This document shows, piece after piece, positions 8,643 through 17,136 of a stretch of DNA of 64,000 nt. Position 1 is the stretch's first letter, and each line of letters begins with the position of its first letter. Made by a program: the position numbers and the translations under genes. The notes under the pieces are model-generated. The model saw nothing but the letters and a program-made list of their open reading frames with translations, had not been told where the DNA came from and searched no databases. Source of the DNA: Streptomyces lavendofoliae. GTDB taxonomy: Bacteria > Actinomycetota > Actinomycetes > Streptomycetales > Streptomycetaceae. The stretch is taken from assembly GCF_014649735.1 (NCBI RefSeq), contig NZ_BMTP01000010.1, positions 62,001 through 126,000 of the forward strand. The letters run 5' to 3'.

Positions 8643-9437
8643 TCAGGCCGACACGGGCGTGAGGACCACGAAGTCCGCACCGGCCGGGTCGACGCAGACG
8701 GCGAGACGGCCGACGTCCGGCGCGTCCTCGGGGCCCATCTGTACGGTGCCGCCCTTCTCCCTGACCCTGGCGACCGTCGCGTCGCAGTCGGCGGAGCCGA
8801 ACACGGGGTGCCAGTAGGGGCGGCCGCCGGTGAGGGTGAGCGCGTCGGCCGGGAGCTGCATGAGACCGCCGTGCATCCGCTCCGGCGGCAGGCCGGACGG
8901 GGTGATCAGGGAGTACGTCCCGCCGCCGCCCGGCAGGTCCAGATCCTGGGTCTGCCAGCCGAACAGGGCGCCGTAGAACTCCTTGGCGGCGGCCAGGTCC
9001 GTCGTGTACAGCTCCGTCCAGCCGAGGCTGCCCGGGCCGTCCACCGCTTCCACGCCCTTCGTCGACCCGGGCTGCCAGACCGCGAACTGGCCGCCCTGCG
9101 GGTCGGTGTACTGGGCCATCCGGCCCTCGCCGCCGGCGTCCATCGGGGCGACCCGCACCGTACCCCCCGCCCGCCGCACGGCCTCGGTGGTGGCGTCGGC
9201 GTCGGGCGTGCTGAAGTAGATCATCCACGCCGAACGGGCCCCTTCCTCGGTCAGCTTGCCGAGGCCGGCGACCACCTTGCCGTCCTGTCTGAGGGTGCCG
9301 TAGTCGTCCTCCTCCGGGCTGAACCGCTCGAAGTCCCAGCCGAACACCGAGCCGTAGAAGTCGGCCGCCGCCGGGACGTCGGGCGCGCCGAGGTCGATCC
9401 AGCAGGGGGAGCCGGGGGCGAAGTCAGTGGTGATCAC
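8643..9437 (-). CDS. Two-domain VOC (glyoxalase/bleomycin-resistance fold) protein
   Basis: A 264-residue protein made of two vicinal-oxygen-chelate domains. Residues about 8-125 begin with CWIDLGAPDVPAAADFYGSVFGW. Residues about 137-260 begin with GWTELYTTDLAAAKEFYGALFGW. The duplicated FYG..FGW motif is typical of the Cfp30B/27-kDa-antigen type of actinobacterial VOC protein, which is cytosolic and has no signal peptide. The substrate is unknown; relatives are annotated as hydroxylases or glyoxalases on fold alone. It reads convergently toward the LAL gene and is probably monocistronic. The GTG at 9437 starts a few residues before the first VOC strand. Confidence 0.8.
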   Translation of the reverse strand: MITTDFAPGSPCWIDLGAPDVPAAADFYGSVFGWDFERFSPEEDDYGTLRQDGKVVAGLGKLTEEGARSAWMIYFSTPDADATTEAVRRAGGTVRVAPMDAGGEGRMAQYTDPQGGQFAVWQPGSTKGVEAVDGPGSLGWTELYTTDLAAAKEFYGALFGWQTQDLDLPGGGGTYSLITPSGLPPERMHGGLMQLPADALTLTGGRPYWHPVFGSADCDATVARVREKGGTVQMGPEDAPDVGRLAVCVDPAGADFVVLTPVSA

Positions 9438-9615
9438 GGCGCGTGCCTCGTTTCGCGGACGTCACGGAAATCGCGTACGGCAGCAGCCTGACACCCCCCA
9501 CTGACATCCGCCCTCCGGGAGCGACGAACCGGTGAGACGACGCACCGGGGCCCCGCGGGCCGCTCCTCGGGCGCGGCGCCGCCGACCCGGTCCACGGGGC
9601 GCGGGACCGGGGGCC

Positions 9616-11220
9616 TCAGAAGCCGTGCGGGTGGCGGAACAGCCGCCCCGGGTCGTACGCCGCCTTCACCTTCACCAGCCGGTCGATGTTCGTCCCGTAG
9701 TAGGCGCGACGCCAGTCCCGCAGCGCCGGGTCCGCGTAGTTCTGATACGCCCGGCCGCTCGCCCACGGGCGCATCACGTCGTACGTCGCGTCCAGCCATG
9801 CCCGGTGCCGGGCCACCGTCGCCGCCGGGGCGCGGTCGGGCCAGGAGACGATGTACTGGGCCAGGAAGAGCGCGTCGCGGTGGACGAACGCCGTGTCACC
9901 CGCCCGTACCCGGTTCACCGCGCCGCCCATGGCGTCCAGCGCGACGCTGCCCGCCCCGCCGCCGCTGAGCCGTGCCAGCTGTTCGACGCGGGCGATCAGC
10001 GCCTTGACGCCGGCGGCCGGAACGGGACGCGTGTAGAAGTCGGAACGCGCGGCGTACGACTCGCGGGCCACCCGGCCCTGGGGGGTGCGTCCGGGGAGCG
10101 AACCCTTCTGGTGGGCCTGCGCGATGCTCCAGCCGGACACCCCGCCCATCACCTTCATCGCGTCCATGAACGGGCGCGTGCGGATCGACTCCGACGCGGG
10201 CGCCGCCCCGATGGCGCCGGCCAGCCGGTCGAGCCGGTTCTCCAGGTCCCTCCGGCCGGTGAGCGCCAGGCCGCCGACCCGGACCGAGCCGGGGCGCCCG
10301 CCCGCCGGGGCCGCCAGGTGCAGATTCGCCCAGATCCCGTCCGGGGCGGCAGGGGCCCAGCGCTGCCACTCCCGTACCACGGCGGCGGCGCGCGCCCAGG
10401 GCCAGCGGAGGAAGAACGTGGTGCACTCGGGCGCGGCGTGGGTACGCATCCGCAGCTCGGTGACCACCCCGAACTGGGCGTTGCCACCGCCGCGCAGCGC
10501 CCAGAACAGGTCGGGGTCGCGCTTGGCGTCCACGTCCCGGACCCGGCCGTCCGCGGTGACGATCGTGGCACCCGTCAGGCTGTCGCTGGAGACGCCGTAG
10601 GCGCGGCTGACCACACCGATCCCGCCGCCGAGCACCAGCCCGGAGACGCCCACGGTCGGGCAGGACCCGGCCGGCACCGTCCGGCCCCGGGCGGTCAGCC
10701 GGTCGTAGACGTCGATGAGTTTGGCACCCGCGCCGATCGTCGCGGTGCCGCCCGTCAGGGAGACGGACGCCATCCGCTGCACGTCGACGATCAGGCCGGG
10801 CCCCGACGACCAGCCCGTGTACGCGTGCCCGCCGCTGCGCACCGCCACCGGCACTCCCGTCCGGCGGGCGAACGCCAGGCAGCCGCGGACGTCCTCGGGC
10901 CGGGCGCAGTAGGCGATCCCGGCCGGACGCACGGCGTCGAACCGGGGGTTGAACAGCGTCCGGGCAGCGTCGTAGTCGCGGTCGCCCGGCCGCACCAGCG
11001 TCCCGTCGAGCTCCTTGGCCAGGGCCGCCCAGTCCGCCGCCCGGGGCGCGCCCGGCGCCTTGGGCGCCGCGGTGGCCGATCGGGCGGCGCCGCCCGCCGT
11101 CCCGGCGAGGAACGCCCCGGACACCGCGGCCGCGGCGCCGGCCCCCAGGAGACGTCGGCGGCTCGGCCCGCCGCCCGTCTCCGCCTCGGTGGCGCCGCCC
11201 TGTGCCGTCGTCCGCTCCAT
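9616..11220 (-). CDS. Tat-exported FAD-linked oxidase, berberine-bridge (BBE) type
   Basis: A 534-residue protein. A twin-arginine signal SRRRLLG lies at residues 20-26, followed by an Ala/Gly hydrophobic stretch. The FAD-binding domain (PP-loop/PCMH type) has RSGGHAY with His132, the expected 8-alpha-histidyl FAD attachment. GSCPTVGVSG with Cys187 is the expected second, 6-S-cysteinyl attachment, suggesting a bicovalent flavin as in oligosaccharide oxidases. The C-terminal BBE motif (YQNYADPALRDW ... AYYGTN) is present. The protein should fold with its flavin in the cytoplasm and be exported by Tat to oxidise a sugar or phenolic outside. The ATG at 11220 follows GGGGGACGG. It is divergent from the DUF2165 gene across 100 bp. 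Confidence 0.88.
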   Translation of the reverse strand: MERTTAQGGATEAETGGGPSRRRLLGAGAAAAVSGAFLAGTAGGAARSATAAPKAPGAPRAADWAALAKELDGTLVRPGDRDYDAARTLFNPRFDAVRPAGIAYCARPEDVRGCLAFARRTGVPVAVRSGGHAYTGWSSGPGLIVDVQRMASVSLTGGTATIGAGAKLIDVYDRLTARGRTVPAGSCPTVGVSGLVLGGGIGVVSRAYGVSSDSLTGATIVTADGRVRDVDAKRDPDLFWALRGGGNAQFGVVTELRMRTHAAPECTTFFLRWPWARAAAVVREWQRWAPAAPDGIWANLHLAAPAGGRPGSVRVGGLALTGRRDLENRLDRLAGAIGAAPASESIRTRPFMDAMKVMGGVSGWSIAQAHQKGSLPGRTPQGRVARESYAARSDFYTRPVPAAGVKALIARVEQLARLSGGGAGSVALDAMGGAVNRVRAGDTAFVHRDALFLAQYIVSWPDRAPAATVARHRAWLDATYDVMRPWASGRAYQNYADPALRDWRRAYYGTNIDRLVKVKAAYDPGRLFRHPHGF

Positions 11221-11320
11221 AGTCCGTCCCCCACTGCCGTGTCCGTCCTTCGCAGAGAGGATGATGAGAGGAAACGGCTCGAGGTTGCGTCCGACAACCG
11301 CGCGTACAAGGGGGATTGAC

Positions 11321-11869
11321 ATGGCAGGCGGCACCGAACGCACCGCGGCGCCCCGGGACCGGTTCACGCGGCTGGGCACTTCGCCCGTCGCGGCGGCCGT
11401 CCTGACGGGGACGGTCGCGCTGTCGATGGTCCTGGTGGCCTTCGGCAACATCACCGACTTCGGCACCAATCAGCAGTTCGTCCAGCACGTGCTGGCCATG
11501 GACACCACGTTCAAGGACCCGCAGCTGATGTGGCGGGCGATCACCTCACCCGCCCTGCAGAACGCGGCGTACCTCGCCATCATCGTCTGGGAGGTGCTCA
11601 GCGCGGCCGTCCTGGTGTTCGCCACCTGGCTCTGGGCGGTGGGGCTGCGGCGGAACACCCTCGACCGCGCGCGCCGGGCGAGCAGTGTGGGCCTGGTGAT
11701 GGTCCTGCTGCTGTTCGGCGCGGGCTTCTTCGGCATCGGGGGCGAGTGGTTCGCGATGTGGCAGTCCTCGGACTGGAACGGCCTGGACTCCGCGCTGCGT
11801 TACGTCGTGCTGGCGGGCTTCGCCCTGGTCGTGGTGCACCTGCCGGCCGGGGCGCGGCAGGCGGACTGA
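11321..11869 (+). CDS. DUF2165 family small integral membrane protein
   Basis: A 182-residue protein with four hydrophobic segments at about 23-44, 85-107, 122-143 and 158-174. Between the first two lies NITDFGTNQQFVQHVLAMDTTF, the signature of DUF2165 (COG5472) proteins. The family has no known function. The ATG at 11321 follows AAGGGGGA at a good distance. It shares a 100-bp divergent promoter region with the BBE-type oxidase, so co-regulation is possible but not shown. Confidence 0.8.
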   Translation: MAGGTERTAAPRDRFTRLGTSPVAAAVLTGTVALSMVLVAFGNITDFGTNQQFVQHVLAMDTTFKDPQLMWRAITSPALQNAAYLAIIVWEVLSAAVLVFATWLWAVGLRRNTLDRARRASSVGLVMVLLLFGAGFFGIGGEWFAMWQSSDWNGLDSALRYVVLAGFALVVVHLPAGARQAD

Positions 11870-12044
11870 CGCCGGACCCGGGCGCCCCCTCGCCGGGCGT
11901 TCCCGGGCGGGCGCTCGGCACGGACGCCGTCACCCGTCCGGCCGGGACCGGTGGCCCGGTCGTACGGGCGGCTGCAAGCTGGCGTTTCCGCGTACGGAGC
12001 GGCAGCAGGTCCTGCTGGGTATCGCCGGTGTCGGGAGAGTCCAC

Positions 12045-13388
12045 GTGCGGGTCGCCATCGTTGGTCAGGGCTATGTCGGAGTCACCGGGGCGGTCGTCCT
12101 CGCCCGGCAGGGGCATCACGTGACGGGCATCGAGCGCGAACCGGCCCGGCTGGCCGCCCTGGAGGCGGGCCGCGCGCCGGTGTCGGAGCCGGGACTCCAG
12201 GAGGAACTGACGCTGGCCAGGGAGACCGGCCGGCTGGCCTTCGCGGCCGACCTCGCCCACACGCACCTCAGGCAGCCCTTCGACGTCGTCCTGATCACGG
12301 TGGGCACACCGCCCGGCGAGGCGGGGGCGGCGGACCTGTCGCAGGTGGTGGCGGCCCTCACGGAGGTGGCGGCCCTGCTGCCGCCGCCGACCGTGGTGCT
12401 GAAGTCGACCGTGCCGCCCGGCAGCAGCGCCCGGCTCCTCCAGGCGCATCCGCAACTGCGGGACCGCTACGCCTACAACCCCGAGTTCCTCAACCAGGGC
12501 AGTGCCCTGGACGACTGGACCTCGCCGTCCCGGACGGTCGTGGGACTGTGGTCGCCCGGCGCGCTGCCGGTGCTGCGCCGGCTGTACGGGGAGCTGACGT
12601 GCCCCTGGGTGGTCACCACCCCCGACACCGCCGAGATGATCAAATACGCAGGCAACACCTTCCTGGCCATGAAGATCAGCTTCGCGAACGAGGTCGCGCG
12701 GCTGTGCGCCGCTCCGGACCTCGACATCGACAAGGTGATGCAGGGCGTGGGCCTCGATCCGCGGATCGGTCACGCCTTCCTCCAGCCCGGCCTGGGCTTC
12801 GGGGACTCGTGTCTCCCCAAGGACACCGCCGCGCTGGCGCACTGGGCGGCCGGCCGGGGCGTGGAGACGCCCCTGCTCGACGCGACCATCGCCGTCAACC
12901 GCGCCCAGCCGGGGCTGGTGCGCGACGTCCTGCGCGAGGAACTGGGCGAGCAGCTGGCCGACTGCGAGATCGCCGTCCTCGGCGCCCGCTACGAGCCCTG
13001 GAGCGACGACATGCGGGCCGCGCCCAGCCGCGTCCTCGTCCCCCGACTGGTCGCCGAGGCGCGCGGCGTCCGGGTCTGGGACCCGGCCGTGGAGCCGGAG
13101 CGACTGCGGCGGCTCTTCCCCGGCGCCCGTCCGTGCGCCGACCTGAGCGCGGCCGTTCAGGGTGCCCGGGCGGCGGTCGTCCTCACGGAGTGGCCGGAGA
13201 CCATCGAGGCCGACTGGTCGCTGCTGGCCGCCAGGATGGCGCCGCCCGCGGTGGTCGTGGACGGGAAGAACTGCCTGCTGCCCGAGCGGCTGGCCGGCCT
13301 GCCGCTCACGTACCGGGGCGTCGGCAACCGGCTCCCGGACCGCGCCGATGCCCCCGCCGGGGCGCCGCGCCCCGCGCCGAGCGCGTAG
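12045..13388 (+). CDS. ugd: UDP-glucose 6-dehydrogenase family protein
   Basis: A 447-residue NAD-dependent nucleotide-sugar dehydrogenase. The Rossmann motif GQGYVG is at 7-12, NPEFL at 145-149, and the central helix with K200 in EMIKYAGN is intact. The catalytic cysteine is Cys256 in GFGDSCLPKD, where the family usually has GFGGSCFPKD. The family oxidises UDP-glucose to UDP-glucuronate (or GDP-mannose to GDP-mannuronate) for extracellular polysaccharide or glycosylation. The GTG at 12045 follows GGGAGAG. No glycosyltransferases adjoin it, so it appears as an isolated precursor gene. The Pro/Ala tail of about 18 residues is extra. Confidence 0.87.
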   Translation: MRVAIVGQGYVGVTGAVVLARQGHHVTGIEREPARLAALEAGRAPVSEPGLQEELTLARETGRLAFAADLAHTHLRQPFDVVLITVGTPPGEAGAADLSQVVAALTEVAALLPPPTVVLKSTVPPGSSARLLQAHPQLRDRYAYNPEFLNQGSALDDWTSPSRTVVGLWSPGALPVLRRLYGELTCPWVVTTPDTAEMIKYAGNTFLAMKISFANEVARLCAAPDLDIDKVMQGVGLDPRIGHAFLQPGLGFGDSCLPKDTAALAHWAAGRGVETPLLDATIAVNRAQPGLVRDVLREELGEQLADCEIAVLGARYEPWSDDMRAAPSRVLVPRLVAEARGVRVWDPAVEPERLRRLFPGARPCADLSAAVQGARAAVVLTEWPETIEADWSLLAARMAPPAVVVDGKNCLLPERLAGLPLTYRGVGNRLPDRADAPAGAPRPAPSA

Positions 13389-13449
13389 CCGCGGGCGGCC
13401 CGTCCGGCGCGTCGGCCGCACCCCGCGTACCCCGCGTCGGGCGCGGCCC

Positions 13450-13509
13450 GGACCGGGTGCCGGACCGCACCGGACGGTCCAGGCCGGACCGCACCGGACG
13501 GCCCGGTCC
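13450..13509. repeat. 18-bp direct repeat within an inverted repeat, between convergent genes
   Basis: The 18-mer CCGGACCGCACCGGACGG occurs at 13460-13477 and again at 13484-13501. The pair is flanked by GGACCGGG (13450-13457) and CCCGGTCC (13502-13509), so the whole can fold into a large hairpin. It sits between the convergent dehydrogenase and toxin-like genes, so a bidirectional terminator is the simplest reading. Confidence 0.55.
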
Positions 13510-13514
13510 CGAGG

Positions 13515-14111
13515 TCAGCCGGCGGAGGGCGCGGTGCGCCGCACGGTGATCGCGTTGACGCGGATCGCGTACGGGGCGGTGTCCTCGGCCGTCAGCGCCC
13601 GCACCGCGTCCGGGCCCAGGGCGACGGTCACGTTGGCGCAGAAGGCCACGGCGTACAGGTGGTCACCGGTCTCCTCGTCCTGGAGGGCGAACAGCAGGTT
13701 GTAGTAGTAGCTCGTGCTCTCCGGTTCCTCCCGGTAGAAGGAGAGGTGGGTACCGCTGTGGTCGTACAGACCCACGAAGGCGTCGGTGAGCGCCCGTCCG
13801 GTCCTCTCCCAGAAGGCGGGGCTGGCGAACGGCCGCGGCAGGGCCTGGCGCACGGCCTCCTGGAGGGAGAGGACCATCACGCTGACGGGTGCCGTCTCCT
13901 GGAGTCCCCAGCCGCGGACGATCTTCACGGTCGAGCTGTCCGGGATGGCGCTCGCCGCCCTGCTGATCTCGCCGAAGTCGAAGTCCACCGTCGCCGGGGC
14001 GATCGCGTGCTGGAATCGGGTCTCGATGTCCCGTGCCGGCTCCATGAAGGACGATCCCACCTCGAAGACCGGCCTGAAGGTCGTCCCGTCGGTGGCGATC
14101 CGGTCAACCAT
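13515..14111 (-). CDS. Cyt-type cytolytic delta-endotoxin homologue
   Basis: A 198-residue protein without signal peptide or membrane helix. Residues about 108-190 follow Bacillus thuringiensis Cyt1/Cyt2 toxins closely as I recall them. TDAFVGLYDH parallels TNTFTNLNTQ, YYYNLLFALQDEETG (135-149) parallels YTYNVLFAIQNAQTG, and a strand pair ending YAIRVNAITV matches the last strands of the fold. QHAIAPATVDF (34-44) parallels the Cyt segment QNALVPTSTDF. Cyt toxins are about 250-residue protoxins whose 23-25 kDa core inserts in membranes; this protein is about core length, lacking the cleaved ends. The ATG at 14111 follows AGGAG, an ideal site. It appears monocistronic. Export route and target are unknown; release by lysis is possible. 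Confidence 0.75.
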   Translation of the reverse strand: MVDRIATDGTTFRPVFEVGSSFMEPARDIETRFQHAIAPATVDFDFGEISRAASAIPDSSTVKIVRGWGLQETAPVSVMVLSLQEAVRQALPRPFASPAFWERTGRALTDAFVGLYDHSGTHLSFYREEPESTSYYYNLLFALQDEETGDHLYAVAFCANVTVALGPDAVRALTAEDTAPYAIRVNAITVRRTAPSAG

Positions 14112-14228
14112 GGTTGCTCCTAGCGTGTCGGAAGTGATCGCGCCCGGTCGGTCAGTATGCCGTTCCCCCGGGCGGCCTTCGCACGGGTGTCCACTTCCGC
14201 GCCGTCCCCGGCCCCGGCCCCCGAGGTG

Positions 14229-15200
14229 TCAGGCCGTCAGCCGGCGCGGCAGCCAGCGCAGCTGTACCGCCTGCTGGAACGCCTCGCCGCCCTCGTGGTC
14301 GTTGAAGTCGTAGACCTCGATCGCCTTGTCCTCGTGGGCGTACGCGTTGAACGCCGCGAACACCGTCGAGGGCGGGCAGGTCAGGTCCTCCAGGGCGGTG
14401 GAGAACAGCGCGGGCGCCGAGCCGCGCGCCGCGAAGTGCACGCCGTCGAAGTACGCGAGGGTCCGCGCGACCCGCTCGGAGCGGCCCCGGTGCGTCTTGA
14501 GGTAGGAGGCGATCTCCCGGTACGGGGCGCGGTCGGTGAGGGTCGTCGCCCTCGGGAAGTCGCACAGGAACGGGACGTCCGGCGCGACGGCCGCCAGGCC
14601 GGGCACGAGGCCGCCGACGGCCAGGGCTATGCCGCCGCCCTGGCTGACGCCCACGGCGGCGGTGCGCGAGGCGTCGGTCAGCGGGTGCGACCGGGCGGCC
14701 TCCACGGCGCGTACGGCGTCGGTGAACAGCCGCCGGTAGTAGTACTCGTCCGGGTCCTCCACGCCGCGCGTCATGAACCCCGGGTACGCGGGCCCGCTGC
14801 CCGCGGGATCGGGCGTGTCGCCGCCGGCCCAGCCGCTGCCCTGGCCACGGGTGTCCATCACGAAGTGCGCGAACCCGGCCGACGCCCAGAGCAGATGCGT
14901 GTGCGGGAGGCCGCGCCCGCCTCCGTAGCCCACGAACTCGACGACGACCGGCAGCGGCTCCCGGGTGCCGGCGGGCAGGACGAACCAGCCCTTGACGGGG
15001 TGGCCGCCGAAGCCGGCGAAGGTGACGTCGTACACGTCCACCGTCGAGAGCGCGGTGTCCACCGGCTCGAAGCGCGCGGCGAGTTCGTGGGAGCGGGCCT
15101 CGTCGAGCGTCCTGGTCCAGAAGGCGTCGAAATCCTCCGGCTCCCGGGACGCGCTGCGATACGTACGGAGCCGGTCGAGGGGCAGGTCGAAGTGCGGCAT
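14229..15200 (-). CDS. Acetyl xylan esterase / cephalosporin-C deacetylase (CE7)
   Basis: A 323-residue alpha/beta-hydrolase of carbohydrate esterase family 7. It shows the RGQGSGW motif (118-124), the nucleophile elbow GVSQGGG with Ser186, Asp272 in EDLTCPPST, and His302 in FNDHEGG. CE7 enzymes remove acetyl groups from short xylo-oligosaccharides and cephalosporin C and are cytosolic hexamers; no signal peptide is present here, as expected. It is divergent from the GH5 endoglucanase across about 100 bp, which fits a plant-polysaccharide context. The ATG at 15200 follows GGTGG. Length matches the family. Confidence 0.9.
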   Translation of the reverse strand: MPHFDLPLDRLRTYRSASREPEDFDAFWTRTLDEARSHELAARFEPVDTALSTVDVYDVTFAGFGGHPVKGWFVLPAGTREPLPVVVEFVGYGGGRGLPHTHLLWASAGFAHFVMDTRGQGSGWAGGDTPDPAGSGPAYPGFMTRGVEDPDEYYYRRLFTDAVRAVEAARSHPLTDASRTAAVGVSQGGGIALAVGGLVPGLAAVAPDVPFLCDFPRATTLTDRAPYREIASYLKTHRGRSERVARTLAYFDGVHFAARGSAPALFSTALEDLTCPPSTVFAAFNAYAHEDKAIEVYDFNDHEGGEAFQQAVQLRWLPRRLTA

Positions 15201-15298
15201 GGGTCACCACCGTGATCGTCGGACTGGGTGATCACACGCTAACCGGCCCCCTCGGGCCCTCCAAGGGCGTCCGCCGCCCCGGGGCGGATCATGGAACG

Positions 15299-16267
15299 GT
15301 GAACACCCCACCCACCCCCACCGCCGCCACACCGGTCGCCCGCCACGGCAGGCTCAAGGTCTGCGGCACCAGGCTGTGCGACCGGCACGGTACACCGGTC
15401 CAGTTGCGCGGCATGTCCACGCACGGCCTGCAGTGGTACCGCCGCTGCGTCACCGACGCCTCGCTGGACGCCCTGGCCACCGACTGGAGGGCGGACGTCC
15501 TGCGCGTCTCGATGTACGTCCAGGAAGGCGGCTACGAGACCGACCCGCGCGGCTGCACCGACCTGGTGCACTCCGTCGTCGAACAGGCCACCGCCCGCGG
15601 CCTGTACGCCATCGTCGACTGGCACATGCTCAGCCCGGGCGACCCCCACCACAACCTGAGCCGCGCCAAGACCTTCTTCTCCGAGATCGCCCAGCGGCAC
15701 GCCGGCAAGAGCAATCTGCTGTACGAGATCGCCAACGAGCCCAGCGGCGTCGGCTGGTCCCGGATCAGGAGCTACGCGGAGGAGCTGATCCCGGTCATCC
15801 GCGCCCAGGACCCGCGCACCCCCATCCTGGTCGGCACGCGCGCGTGGTCGTCGTTCGGGGTCTCGGAGGGCTCCGACGAGACCGAGGTCGTCAACGCCCC
15901 GGTGCGCGCGTCCAACATCATGTACACCTTCCACTTCTACGCCGCCTCGCACCGCGAGGAATACCTCGCCACACTCTCCCGGGCGGCTGACCGGCTCCCG
16001 GTCTTCGTGACCGAGTTCGGCACCCAGGACCACGCGGGCGAGGGCGCGAACGACTTCACGATGGCGCAGCGCTACCTCGACCTCATGGCGCGGAAGGGGA
16101 TCAGCTGGGTCAACTGGAACTTCTCCGACGACCACCGCTCGGGCGCCGTCTTCGCCACCGGCACCTGCGCCGACGACGGCCCCTGGACCGGCACCGGCCC
16201 GCTGAAGCCGGCCGGCGTGTGGATCCGTGACCGGATCAGGTCGGGTCACGGCCTCTCCACCCCCTGA
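15299..16267 (+). CDS. GH5 endoglucanase catalytic domain, no signal peptide or CBM
   Basis: A 322-residue protein nearly all of which is a GH5 catalytic domain like Thermobifida Cel5A. It has QLRGMSTHGLQW (35-46), the acid/base Glu147 in IANEPSG and the nucleophile Glu239 in VFVTEFGTQ. Relatives have a signal peptide, an N-terminal cellulose-binding module and a Pro/Thr linker before this domain. Here the frame opens with VNTPPTPTAATPV, which looks like the end of such a linker. Upstream is 100 bp to the divergent esterase, with no signal peptide in any frame. The gene is therefore probably 5'-truncated: the catalytic residues are intact but secretion is not supported. GTG at 15299 is the likely start; an ATG at 15212 adds only uncharacteristic residues. 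Confidence 0.8.
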   Translation: MNTPPTPTAATPVARHGRLKVCGTRLCDRHGTPVQLRGMSTHGLQWYRRCVTDASLDALATDWRADVLRVSMYVQEGGYETDPRGCTDLVHSVVEQATARGLYAIVDWHMLSPGDPHHNLSRAKTFFSEIAQRHAGKSNLLYEIANEPSGVGWSRIRSYAEELIPVIRAQDPRTPILVGTRAWSSFGVSEGSDETEVVNAPVRASNIMYTFHFYAASHREEYLATLSRAADRLPVFVTEFGTQDHAGEGANDFTMAQRYLDLMARKGISWVNWNFSDDHRSGAVFATGTCADDGPWTGTGPLKPAGVWIRDRIRSGHGLSTP

Positions 16268-16280
16268 CCCCACCCGTCCG

Positions 16281-16311
16281 CCCCGCCCGCCCGCGGTCCC
16301 GGCGGGCGGGG
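16281..16311 (+). terminator. Hairpin terminator after the GH5 gene
   Basis: An 11-bp perfect stem (CCCCGCCCGCC with GGCGGGCGGGG) with a 9-base loop lies 14 bases after the GH5 stop codon. It separates GH5 from the PIG-L gene that follows on the same strand. Confidence 0.7.
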
Positions 16312-16392
16312 CCCTGCTCGTCGGTGGCTGCGGCACGGCAGGCCGACCGGTGACGGCCACGGCGGTGACGAGCGCCGCCGTATTCTGCCGCC

Positions 16393-17136
16393 ATGACCGA
16401 TCAACCGAACGAGCAGCTCCGGCCGATGCCCGACGACTGGCGGCGCGCTCTCGCCGTGGTGGCTCACCCCGACGACCTGGAGTACGGGTGTTCCGCGGCC
16501 GTCGCGGCGTGGACGGACGGCGGCCGCGAGGTGGTCTACGTCCTCGCGACGCGCGGCGAGGCGGGCATCGACACCATCGACCCGGCCACCTGCGGGCCGT
16601 TGCGCGAGCGGGAGCAGCGGGCCAGTGCGGCGGTGGTCGGAGTGTCGGAGGTGGAGTTCCTCGACCACCGGGACGGCGTCGTCGAGTACGGCCCCGCGCT
16701 GCGCCGTGACATCGCCGCCGCCATCCGGCGCCACCGGCCCGAGCTCGTCATCACGCTCAACCACCGGGACACCTGGGGGGGAGTGGCCTGGAACACCCCC
16801 GACCACGTCGCCGTCGGCCGGGCGACCCTCGACGCGGCCGGTGACGCCGGGAACCGCTGGATCTTCCCCGAGCTGGCCGAGCAGGGCCTCGAACCCTGGG
16901 ACGGAGTCCGCTGGGTGGCCGTCGCGGGGTCGTCCTCACCGACGCACGCCGTCGACGCGACGCCCGGCATGGAGCGCGCCGTGAGGTCGTTGCTGGAACA
17001 CCGCGCCTATATCGAGGTGCTCACCGACCAGGACCCGGAGGAGTACTGCCGTACCTTCCTCACCGCCAACGCCCAGGCCGCGGCGCCGAGGTTCGGCGGG
17101 CGGCCCGCCGTGGCGTTCGAGGTGTTCAGCCGCTGA
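16393..17136 (+). CDS. PIG-L (LmbE) family deacetylase
   Basis: A 247-residue zinc hydrolase. The metal motif AHPDDLE is at residues 24-30, and the conserved NHRDT and NTPDHVAVGR segments follow at about 123 and 135. PIG-L enzymes remove N-acetyl groups from glucosamine-containing molecules, for example in mycothiol and glycolipid synthesis. Neighbouring genes do not define the substrate, and the protein is soluble. The stop overlaps the end of the convergent aminotransferase remnant by 11 bp. Confidence 0.88.
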   Translation: MTDQPNEQLRPMPDDWRRALAVVAHPDDLEYGCSAAVAAWTDGGREVVYVLATRGEAGIDTIDPATCGPLREREQRASAAVVGVSEVEFLDHRDGVVEYGPALRRDIAAAIRRHRPELVITLNHRDTWGGVAWNTPDHVAVGRATLDAAGDAGNRWIFPELAEQGLEPWDGVRWVAVAGSSSPTHAVDATPGMERAVRSLLEHRAYIEVLTDQDPEEYCRTFLTANAQAAAPRFGGRPAVAFEVFSR

